From contig NZ_UTBZ01000228.1 of the NCBI RefSeq assembly GCF_900580865.1, forward strand, positions 248,001-312,000: a stretch of DNA of 64,000 bases, given 5' to 3'. Every line of letters begins with the position of its first letter. Positions within the stretch are counted from its first letter, which is position 1. Shown here piece after piece: positions 52,925 to 59,458 of the stretch. The notes under the pieces were generated by a model that saw nothing but the letters and a program-made list of their open reading frames with translations, searched no databases and had not been told where the DNA came from. Made by a program: the position numbers and the translations under genes. The stretch comes from Pseudomonas viridiflava. GTDB lineage: Bacteria; Pseudomonadota; Gammaproteobacteria; Pseudomonadales; Pseudomonadaceae.

Positions 52925-53253
52925 GTCACGACCTCGAAGGTTTGTTGACGGTTTTTCCAGGTTCCGGCGAAACGCAGCAGCAGACCGGCGCCCTGACGGC
53001 TGGCGACAATCACTTGCGGTTGAAAATCGCTGATGCCGTTCTGCGCGTTGTAGAACGCTTGCGCCGCATGGCTCTGGGCCAACAGCAGTACGTCGTCACC
53101 GAGGTTCTGCCCCAGCAGCGTGGGGATCAGCGAGCCATAAAGGGGCCTTTTTTGCCGGGTGCCCAGCGGCGTTGTCAGGGCCCGGGTCGCGCGCTGCACA
53201 AATTGCAGCCAGTCGTCGACCGTGGCCCCGCTGTCTCTATCGATTCCGATCAT
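52921..53253 (-). CDS. Baseplate wedge protein W, gp25-like
   Basis: 110 residues. MIGIDRDSGATVDDW, TPLGTRQKRPLYGSLIPTLL are typical of gpW/gp25, the sheath-starting wedge. Confidence 0.94.
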   Translation of the reverse strand: MIGIDRDSGATVDDWLQFVQRATRALTTPLGTRQKRPLYGSLIPTLLGQNLGDDVLLLAQSHAAQAFYNAQNGISDFQPQVIVASRQGAGLLLRFAGTWKNRQQTFEVVT

Positions 53254-53267
53254 GGGAAACTCTTGAA

Positions 53268-53876
53268 TCAGGGGCTGATGACGCGGCCCTGGTGATCGAC
53301 CAAGGGGCCGCTGAAGTGCACGCCAGAAGCGTCGATGGTCAGGCCGACCGCACCCAGTTGCAGACTGATCAGTTGTGGCGTCATTGCCAGGCGTGCCGGG
53401 CCAATGCTCAGTTCGAGTGATTCGCGTGAGCCGCTGAATGCTGCCGGACCGTTTTGCCAGTGCAGTGTGTGGCTGGCATCGTCGTAGCCGCTTTCGCTGC
53501 CGTCCTGATGCACTCGACGGGTCAGCGTCGGCACCGCGGAGGCTGGCGGAAAGCGGTCACTGTTCAAGCCGAACAACGCCACACTCTGTGCGCCGCTTTC
53601 GCCGCTGCCGTAGTTGAACAGCAGACACTGCTCACCCACCGTCGGAATCCGCGATTCGCTTTGTGCGCCGGCGCTGGGGTTGAAAAACTTGATCGCCGGC
53701 GTGAGCAAGCCACCGTGGCTGACCTGGCAGGTGTTGCTCGCGGCGTCGACGGTCTGGCAAATGCCGATGCGGCAAAAGCTTTCGGCGCGGCGGTGCAGGT
53801 CTTCGATTTCCGCTTCCATCTCGGCCAGGCGTTCGATGATCGGGCCGAGTTGCATGCGCAATAGTCCATCGAACAT
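53268..53876 (-). CDS. Baseplate spike protein V, P2 gpV-like
   Basis: 202 residues. N-terminal helix LGPIIERLAEMEAEIEDLHR, OB-fold RIPTVGEQCLLFNYGSGESG, then a beta-helical tip with repeated SLQLGAVGLTIDASGVHFSG. ATG 53876 chosen; it follows the previous stop by one base. Confidence 0.9.
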   Translation of the reverse strand: MFDGLLRMQLGPIIERLAEMEAEIEDLHRRAESFCRIGICQTVDAASNTCQVSHGGLLTPAIKFFNPSAGAQSESRIPTVGEQCLLFNYGSGESGAQSVALFGLNSDRFPPASAVPTLTRRVHQDGSESGYDDASHTLHWQNGPAAFSGSRESLELSIGPARLAMTPQLISLQLGAVGLTIDASGVHFSGPLVDHQGRVISP

Positions 53877-53877
53877 C

Positions 53878-54399
53878 TCAGGCCTCCAGCGCGGTGTATT
53901 GGTCGGGGTCGTCGATGTTGCCGACTTCCCAGGTGCGAGCGAATATCGGTGTGCCCAGCGGGTCGTCAAGCAAGGTCGGGCCGAGGTAGAGGGTCTGGTT
54001 GAACGTCAGGGTCCAGGCTTTGTATTGCTGATCTGCGCGGATCAGCAGCGACGGCAGACCATCAATGTTCATCGGCAGATCGCATTGATCGCCGGGCAGG
54101 TCCCAGCGGTTGTCGGTGATCAGGTTTTTCAGCACAGCAATCAAATCGCAGGCCGCAAATGCGCTGGCGGCGAGGGCCGGGACGACTTGCAGGGACACCG
54201 TCATGACATGAGCAATTCGCCCGTCAGCGGCACGCACGCCAGGTCCATTGTGGTCGAAGTTGATCAATACCCAGGCCTGATCGCCCGGTGCGGTAAAATC
54301 ATCGTGATTGCCGACGTTGAGGTTGAGTCCGGCTGTGTTTCGCAGTGTCGTCGCGACGGCTGTGAACAGTTGCGACGGCTGCTGGATCGGTGTGGGCAT
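53878..54399 (-). CDS. Conserved tailocin protein between holin and gpV (PA0615-like position)
   Basis: 173 residues. MPTPIQQPSQLFTAVATTLR then AWVLINFDHNGPG and LTFNQTLYLGPTLLDDPLGT. It takes the place of a conserved hypothetical in the P. aeruginosa R-pyocin cluster. Could be a tail completion or terminator protein; I do not recognise a defined fold. AGGAGG lies 6 bases before ATG 54399. Confidence 0.7.
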   Translation of the reverse strand: MPTPIQQPSQLFTAVATTLRNTAGLNLNVGNHDDFTAPGDQAWVLINFDHNGPGVRAADGRIAHVMTVSLQVVPALAASAFAACDLIAVLKNLITDNRWDLPGDQCDLPMNIDGLPSLLIRADQQYKAWTLTFNQTLYLGPTLLDDPLGTPIFARTWEVGNIDDPDQYTALEA

Positions 54400-54470
54400 A
54401 CATGACCTCCTTTTCAATCGTCCACGCGCAGCCCTGCCGCCAAAATGGCGGCACAGAGAATTGGTTTTGG

Positions 54471-54809
54471 TTAAGGTTGGTCGCGTGGCGGGACTTCGCA
54501 GACGCCGATGCGCTTGGCGGCCCAGCGTTCATACAGACCGATGGCGACGTCGGCGCCGGCCATTGCGGTGAGGCAGCCGAAGGCGCCGGCAGCCCAGATC
54601 GACATGCCGGCGGCATACAGCAGCATGATCGCCGACACGCCGCAGATCATGCAGGCGCCAGAGCGCAATGCCAGCCGCCGCAACAGTGGCCAGCCACGGG
54701 CGCCCTCTTTGTCGGCGCGCCACATTTCGCCGGACACCCCGCCGACAACGGCAAGGAGGATGACCAGCCAGATCGGCATGTCCGCCAACGCTTGTTGCTC
54801 GTTTGTCAT
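54471..54809 (-). CDS. Holin
   Basis: 112 residues with hydrophobic segments at about 12-28, 48-68 and 70-92, and a charged C terminus. The order holin before the tail genes, with endolysin at the far end, is that of R-pyocin clusters. It would make the membrane lesions that let the endolysin at 24176 reach the wall. Confidence 0.8.
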   Translation of the reverse strand: MTNEQQALADMPIWLVILLAVVGGVSGEMWRADKEGARGWPLLRRLALRSGACMICGVSAIMLLYAAGMSIWAAGAFGCLTAMAGADVAIGLYERWAAKRIGVCEVPPRDQP

Positions 54810-54872
54810 GTCACGCCTCCTGGTGTGATGGATGAATGGTGTGTGTTGGGTTCAATCGATTTCTCTTGAGGT

Positions 54873-54920
54873 AGGCATTCCGAAAAGCCCGGCGCTGGGC
54901 CAGGCTTTTGAGCAATGCTC
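54873..54920 (-). terminator. Terminator hairpin, copy A of a direct repeat
   Basis: AGCCCGGC...GCCAGGCT (54886-54906) followed by TTTTC on the minus strand. The surrounding 50 bases (AGGCATTCC...GCAATGCTC) recur at 55458-55510. Confidence 0.7.
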
Positions 54921-54951
54921 TCTCACGATGGAGCGCTGACAAGCAGAGCCA

Positions 54952-55374
54952 TCAGAAAGGCGCGATTGGCCAGATGACTTCCGGAAAGGTGTTTTGATTT
55001 GTCGTATCGCAGACGTCGAGGTAGTACTGCTTGATGGCACGCAACTTCGCCTCCTCTGCAGGCGTGGCGACGGCCAGATCCACTTTGTATTGCAGTGGGT
55101 TGAACTTCAGCCACTGCTCGACTTTGTCAAAGCGTTCCTGCAGGCGGCCTTTGATAGCACGCTCCAGTTCACTGGGTTCGAGAGGAATAAAAGTGTTGCC
55201 ATAAGGGCCAGGTTGCAATTTGTATCCCGGTTGGGCGGTGGTATCACCAGTGACATTCCACCACGCAGAAGACGGTTCATTGTCAGGGATTGCAGGCGGC
55301 TCTCCATCAGTGTCCAGCACCTGAAGTACGAGCATGACGCCACCAGGCGAAACGATAAGGACGTAACGGTTCAT
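54952..55374 (-). CDS. Orphan tail fibre assembly protein
   Basis: 140 residues: MNRYVLIVSPGGVMLVLQVL start, ELERAIKGRLQERFDKVEQW in the middle, and FPEVIWPIAPF at the end, like chaperone 2 (FPDEITWPVAP). There is no fibre gene next to it. It stands between the late promoter and the holin and is flanked by two copies of a 50-base terminator repeat, so it looks like what is left of a fibre cassette. Start ATG 55374 has AAGGAA upstream. Confidence 0.65.
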   Translation of the reverse strand: MNRYVLIVSPGGVMLVLQVLDTDGEPPAIPDNEPSSAWWNVTGDTTAQPGYKLQPGPYGNTFIPLEPSELERAIKGRLQERFDKVEQWLKFNPLQYKVDLAVATPAEEAKLRAIKQYYLDVCDTTNQNTFPEVIWPIAPF

Positions 55375-55457
55375 TCCAGTTTCCTTTTGAAAGATTTCAG
55401 CCAATGCGTCTATGTAACTTCCAGCATTGTCCAGACATTGCTCGCCGGAACTTCGGC

Positions 55458-55510
55458 AGGCATTCCAAAAAGCCCGGCAATCAAGCACCGGGCTTTTCAG
55501 TAATGCGCTC
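55458..55510 (-). terminator. Terminator hairpin, copy B of a direct repeat
   Basis: AGCCCGG (55471-55477) / CCGGGCT (55488-55494) with TTTTTGG on the minus strand, in the same sequence frame as copy A (AGGCATTCC...AATGCGCTC). On the minus strand it lies 5' of the orphan gene, where no gene is seen that it could serve. Confidence 0.65.
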
Positions 55511-55761
55511 CTTCGCCCTCCTTCAAATCCTGTACTCAAGAAGGAAGCTGACTTTTCGGCGCTACTGGCGCGGTACGAGTCCATTCAAATTGTTTTTCCG
55601 ACCGCGGTCCCTGCCCGCCGGATAACTGCTTCTGGTGCTTTACGCTGCACACCCGGGTCAGTTGCCAACCCTCTGAACCGTTGAGGCCGGTTCATCGCTG
55701 CCTGTTCTTGTGGAACTAAAGAGCTTTCTTGCCAGCCGCTTTGTCGAGCGGCTTGGTGGCA
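55511..55761. other. Non-coding leader between late promoter and orphan gene
   Basis: Together with 55375-55457 this is a 400-base stretch without a supported gene. It would be the untranslated leader of the late transcript. Short frames on both strands have no homology or ribosome site. Confidence 0.5.
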
Positions 55762-55790
55762 AGGATATGCATGTATGCATATACAGTCAA
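55762..55790 (-). promoter_or_regulatory. Late promoter of the tailocin operon
   Basis: On the minus strand TTGACT (complement of 55785-55790), a 17-base spacer and TATCCT (complement of 55762-55767). One operator fills most of the spacer and another lies just upstream of the -35. Transcription would run into the orphan chaperone, holin and tail genes. Confidence 0.65.
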
Positions 55791-55833
55791 TGCGTAAATG
55801 CATTTATTTATGCATTGGAAATGCGCAAACGCA
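55768..55833. promoter_or_regulatory. Cluster of TGC-N6-GCA operators
   Basis: Three 12-base dyads of one design: TGCATGTATGCA (55768-55779), TGCGTAAATGCA (55791-55802) and TGCGCAAACGCA (55822-55833). The first two bracket the -35 box of the late promoter. They are the likely binding sites of the LexA-like repressor just upstream. The same dyad occurs at the repressor promoter (56693-56704). Confidence 0.65.
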
Positions 55834-55875
55834 TGAACGCCCCGCAGCGAAAGGGTTTGACGGTTTCATCAAGGC

Positions 55876-55904
55876 GAAAAAAAACCCGCCAATGGGCGGG
55901 TTTA
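55876..55904 (-). terminator. Terminator of the repressor gene
   Basis: ACCCGCC/GGCGGGT hairpin followed by nine T on the minus strand, about 20 bases after the stop. It separates the repressor transcript from the late promoter. Confidence 0.88.
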
Positions 55905-55920
55905 TCTGGAGAAAGTCGGG

Positions 55921-56664
55921 TTAGCGGGCGTACATGCCCCACCAGAAGACGTGACCGAGGATGACGATCTGCTCTTCCTGGATTTCCTGGAAGCTGTAGT
56001 CCTCGTCCGGGTGTTCATCGCGATTGAAGCTGCGCAGACGAATGCCGGTGGGCAAGCGATAGAGTTGCTTCACGCGCAACTGGCCATTGTGGTTGATCGC
56101 GTAAAGGTCGCCATCAATGATGTCGCCGATGCCGCACTTGCCGGCGTTGACGCCGACGGTGGCGCCATCACGCAGCACCGGCAACATACTGTTGCCGCGC
56201 ACTGTGACGCACTTGGCCTGGTCGAACTGCACACCGTTATGACGCAGGCTGCGCTTGCCGAAGCGCAGGCTAGAGCGCTCGCTCTCTTCGATGACGAATC
56301 TTCCTGATCCTGCAGCCAATTCAACCTCGCGAAGGAACGGCACCGATACTTCGTCATCATCGACAGGCGTATCGTCGTCCCACAGCATTATGTCCTTGAG
56401 TTCCGCGTGTACGTCATCACGCGCGGCACTGGCCGACGGCGCGACATCTGCGCGCCCGCGCAATTGATCGGTGCTCACGGCGAAGTACTCGGCGATCTTC
56501 GAAATGTGTTTATCCGAGGGATCGACGATCTTCCCGCTGAGGATCCGCGAGAGAGTGGATTGAGGCACGCCGGTGCGACGGTGGAGCTCCGTGGGGGAGA
56601 TCCCGTGCTGGTCGAGCAGTGCTCTTAAGACGGAGGCTACGTTGCGTTTTTGCATAACGCGCAT
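55921..56664 (-). CDS. LexA-like self-cleaving tailocin repressor (PrtR/CI type)
   Basis: 247 residues. XRE helix-turn-helix at about 8-65 (SPTELHRRTGVPQSTLSRIL). S24 peptidase half from about 108: cleavage site Ala118-Gly119 (ELAAGSG), nucleophile Ser159 (RGNSMLPVLRDG), base Lys199 (LRVKQLYRL). RecA filaments would trigger self-cleavage and open the late promoter. Same role as PrtR in P. aeruginosa, but no prtN-like activator gene is present here, so control may be direct. Two starts are possible (56664 or 56655). Confidence 0.88.
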   Translation of the reverse strand: MRVMQKRNVASVLRALLDQHGISPTELHRRTGVPQSTLSRILSGKIVDPSDKHISKIAEYFAVSTDQLRGRADVAPSASAARDDVHAELKDIMLWDDDTPVDDDEVSVPFLREVELAAGSGRFVIEESERSSLRFGKRSLRHNGVQFDQAKCVTVRGNSMLPVLRDGATVGVNAGKCGIGDIIDGDLYAINHNGQLRVKQLYRLPTGIRLRSFNRDEHPDEDYSFQEIQEEQIVILGHVFWWGMYAR

Positions 56665-56692
56665 AGTGCTTGAAGTTATTCGTTAAGACAAA

Positions 56693-56704
56693 TGCTGATT
56701 TGCA
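56693..56704. promoter_or_regulatory. TGC-N6-GCA operator at the repressor promoter
   Basis: TGCTGATTTGCA, the same dyad design as the late-promoter operators, 29 bases upstream of the repressor start. Further near-copies (TGCATAACGCGCA at 56651, TGCATAATTAACGCA at 56701) suggest autoregulation. Confidence 0.55.
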
Positions 56705-56793
56705 TAATTAACGCATAAATATGAATTCAGCTGCAAAATGATATTGCCGAGCCATCATTTTGCATTGAATAAAGGCCCGGTTCCAACTTGTGG

Positions 56794-56976
56794 TCAGCCT
56801 TTGACGCGACGCGCAGCAGCATTGGCTTTTTTAAGTCGATCGGTTCTGGCTTTCCTGTCGTAATCGTCCTTGGCGCCCATGATTCCACCGGCAGCATGCA
56901 CCCAGTCGGTCGCGGTGCAGCCAGAGATCAGCACAGCAGAAGTAAAGAGTGAAACAAAGATAAGGGTGTTTTTCAT
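56794..56976 (-). CDS. Small lipoprotein
   Basis: 60 residues with a lipobox LISGC (Cys20) after a hydrophobic signal (MKNTLIFVSLFTSAVLISG). The mature part is short, ending in a basic helix (RKARTDRLKKANAAARRVKG). Function unknown. ATG 56976 has GGGAAA upstream. It stands between the repressor and the DUF1090 gene on the same strand, outside the late operon. Confidence 0.7.
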   Translation of the reverse strand: MKNTLIFVSLFTSAVLISGCTATDWVHAAGGIMGAKDDYDRKARTDRLKKANAAARRVKG

Positions 56977-57065
56977 ATTCGATTTCCCGGTGTCACTGAT
57001 GAGCACGTTGAATTGCAGAGTTGAAAAAGAAAACGTACTGCGGTTTGTTGGCGGTGGTTGACCCT

Positions 57066-57446
57066 TTACTCATCCAAGAGCTTTTGCAGTTTTGTCTGAG
57101 CTAGCTTCAGCCTGGCTTCCTGCTTCCTGATGACTTTCACATCGCCATACTGACGTGCGGCCTCCAGATAGCTCTGTCTGCGTCGCACTTCGGCTTCGGC
57201 CTTTTGCATGGCGCTTGAATGGTCATCTTGCGCGGAGGGTTCTTGGCAATAACGCTCGACATTGGCCAGTGCCTGCTCTAGTCCGGACTTGCGATAAACA
57301 TTGTCCCTCGCCTCAGCGCGCTCAATCTGGAACACAAGTTCGGCACGACGCTGCGCGCAACTTTCTCGCGCGCTCGCCCAAGAACTATCGCTGATCAAAA
57401 CGCTACCGATCAGCAGATACAGATTGCAAAACAGACTCGGTCTCAT
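57066..57446 (-). CDS. DUF1090 periplasmic protein (YqjC-like)
   Basis: 126 residues: signal peptide at 1-24 (LYLLIGSVLISDSSWA), then a charged helical hairpin with two Cys (ESCAQRRAELVFQIERAEAR, VERYCQEP). The pattern of E/Q/R-rich helices matches DUF1090. Function unknown. Start ATG 57446 is set by the signal peptide. Confidence 0.75.
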   Translation of the reverse strand: MRPSLFCNLYLLIGSVLISDSSWASARESCAQRRAELVFQIERAEARDNVYRKSGLEQALANVERYCQEPSAQDDHSSAMQKAEAEVRRRQSYLEAARQYGDVKVIRKQEARLKLAQTKLQKLLDE

Positions 57447-58002
57447 GAGACAAATCCCAAATAGTTTCTTTCTCCAGCGCGCCCACGAAAACAGCTCACC
57501 CGAGACCATTTCTCACGGCTATATAGTGTTTCTCGTATACCAAAAAGTGCCGCCTTCATCATGTCGCAACAGTGCGACCTGCACATCGGAAAGTGTTCGA
57601 CCATCCACGCCACAGGTACGTAAACATGATCAAAGCAAAGCAAAACTGGAGTGCGATCAAACAACGTGGAAACACTCACATCCTTTTCTTTTCCTGCAAT
57701 AACCGCCGGCACAAACACAATACCTTCCCGGTTTATTGCAATTGATCGCTTCCAGGCGGGAGACTTCGCCCCATGATAACTGCGCACGCAAAACCAGAGC
57801 ATTTATAACGTTCCTCAACAGCTTAAACATCATCATGTTATTCAAGGCAACCAAACAGCCGCACTGCGGCTGACTATCCGGTAGTCGCAGGTGTTGTTGG
57901 CTTGACTCGAATCACATTAACAACGCGGGGGCGTCGAGGCCTTACTGGCGTCTTACTCAGTCTTACTTAGTCGCCCAGAGGCCTTCCAGCCCGGGGCTTT
58001 CG
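57447..58002. other. Non-coding gap of about 555 bases, A/T richer than its surroundings
   Basis: I see no gene here. The open frames on the minus strand lack homology and ribosome sites. There is a small AGCCGC/GCGGCT hairpin at 57857-57871 without T-run and a short tandem CTTACT-type repeat near 57950-57970. It separates the DUF1090 gene from the ToxR/FidL-like pair. Confidence 0.5.
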
Positions 58003-58494
58003 CTAGCGAGGGACGTGACATACGCCATTGATCAGGTTATTGATATTGTAGTAATACTCGGTGTCGGAGAAGTAATTGAACGTCACCATACCGCCTTGAA
58101 AACCTCTTTCCATGAACGGAAGCTCATCGCTGGCGGTGTCCGCATCAAACTTTACAATCGAACGCGTCTTGAACAGAAACCTGGAAGTATCCAGGTGTGT
58201 TAGTGCAATCTCGAACTTGCGATCATAGGTATAGACTTCGCCTTCAGGGGTTTTGACGACGTAGTACACATAGAGAGCGCCCTCCCTTGGATCGATCGTC
58301 ATATCGCCAACGCCGTGCCAACGAACTTTGTGATCATTCGTATGGACAAAATCTATGGATGCAAAACAGGGTGCGCGTGGAATATCGCGATTGATCAAAT
58401 AAAAATGCCTTATAACCAGAGCGCCGAAGATGAATACAGACAAAGCGGCAATCACTGCGATTATTTTTTTCCAACGAGTTGGTAGTTCACGCAT
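58003..58494 (-). CDS. FidL-like membrane protein, partner of the ToxR-like regulator
   Basis: 163 residues with one N-terminal transmembrane helix (about 10-31, IIAVIAALSVFIFGALVI) and a periplasmic domain (DIPRAPCFASIDF, YYVVKTPEGEVYTYD, MERGFQGGMVTFNY). It fits the FidL-like family (E. coli YqeJ), which pairs with a ToxR-like regulator as ToxS does with ToxR. The start lies 34 bases inside the regulator gene. Confidence 0.72.
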   Translation of the reverse strand: MRELPTRWKKIIAVIAALSVFIFGALVIRHFYLINRDIPRAPCFASIDFVHTNDHKVRWHGVGDMTIDPREGALYVYYVVKTPEGEVYTYDRKFEIALTHLDTSRFLFKTRSIVKFDADTASDELPFMERGFQGGMVTFNYFSDTEYYYNINNLINGVCHVPR

Positions 58495-59219
58495 ATGGCC
58501 TCCCCCTTGCTTTCCGGCTTGATGCACTTGACCAGTAATTGGGAGAGCGGCTTTCGCACATAGTAGTTGGTATCGGACAATACAATCGGTGGTTCGAACT
58601 CGCTGAGCGCTTTGACAATATCATCTTTGGACATTTTTTCACTTTCTTCTACATACAACTTCGCCTCGCCCTCTTGCCAGATGAGTTTCCACTCTTCCAG
58701 ATCGGCTGGCTTTTTAAACACCAGGTAAGCGTAAAAGACCGGAAGAGCAATCGCAGGCACTACGACTGCAGGCAAAAGCAAACGCCAGTAGCGATTCGCA
58801 GGCATCTTCACTGTGGGTGCGTCGACGCTGATTGCCGCGGCATCGCTTACCACCGCAGGCGAGGGTTCAAGGGGCTGAATTTCCGGGCTGAGCAAGCGGA
58901 TTTCACACAACAGCACCACGCCACGGCGAGGCAAGGTTTTTAGACTGTCCCGAGGTAACCCGACGTCAGCAAAATGCGCGCGGAGCATGTGCAGCGTCTT
59001 GTAGTAACTACTGTCGGAAATCACCAGGCCGCGCTCCCCCCAGACTCGGGAGATAAGCTGTTCCTTGTCGGTCACGCCGGCTATCAGGGCCAGCAGCAGG
59101 TCACTTTCATTGCTGCCCAGCACCGCTGACTGCCGAGCCCGGCTGAGGGTCATTTTTTCCGCATCGTAGTAGCAATCGCTCGCTGATGCTCCTGAGCCGA
59201 TGCCCTCTGACTGTTCCAA
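58461..59219 (-). CDS. ToxR-like membrane-bound transcription regulator
   Basis: 252 residues. N-terminal OmpR/ToxR-type winged helix (about 25-108: LLALIAGVTDKEQLISRVWG, SSYYKTLHMLRAHFADVGLP, LPRRGVVLL), one transmembrane helix (146-168), and a periplasmic domain with two Cys near the end (KCIKPESKGEAICVN). The layout suggests direct membrane-to-DNA signalling like CadC or E. coli YqeI. Co-translated with the FidL-like partner. Target genes are unknown; the nearby lipoprotein and DUF1090 genes are candidates. Confidence 0.78.
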   Translation of the reverse strand: MEQSEGIGSGASASDCYYDAEKMTLSRARQSAVLGSNESDLLLALIAGVTDKEQLISRVWGERGLVISDSSYYKTLHMLRAHFADVGLPRDSLKTLPRRGVVLLCEIRLLSPEIQPLEPSPAVVSDAAAISVDAPTVKMPANRYWRLLLPAVVVPAIALPVFYAYLVFKKPADLEEWKLIWQEGEAKLYVEESEKMSKDDIVKALSEFEPPIVLSDTNYYVRKPLSQLLVKCIKPESKGEAICVNYQLVGKK

Positions 59220-59458
59220 GCTGCGTCCTCAACTGATCTGCAATCCTCGAATTCCGATCATTCGATAGCTTTTCGGCACTATAGGACACAATGCCAACCC
59301 AAGCGGCGGTGCGTTGCTGCATCCACCTCAAAAAAACTTCATACTCGGCCCCACTGAATCAACTCACGGGCCGCATCGCTGGCAAACACTCGCCATTTTG
59401 AAGATGCGAACGACCCCGTTTTTGCCTCGTCACTTATTCCGGTAAAGCTAAACCCCTG

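Noticed and set aside
55770..55787. Near LexA box (CTGTATATGCATACAT on the minus strand) at the late promoter
   Set aside because: The second half ends CAT instead of the invariant CAG, and the site is better explained as part of the TGC-N6-GCA operator set.
55585..55803. 72-residue minus-strand frame after the late promoter
   Set aside because: It starts inside the operators and promoter, so it could not be translated from the late transcript; no homology.
23679..56664. Intact temperate prophage
   Set aside because: No integrase, attachment repeats, capsid, portal or terminase genes; only tails, lysis and regulation are present.
57443..57802. 119-residue minus-strand frame upstream of the DUF1090 gene
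   Set aside because: Odd composition for this genome, no homology recognised, and no ribosome site.
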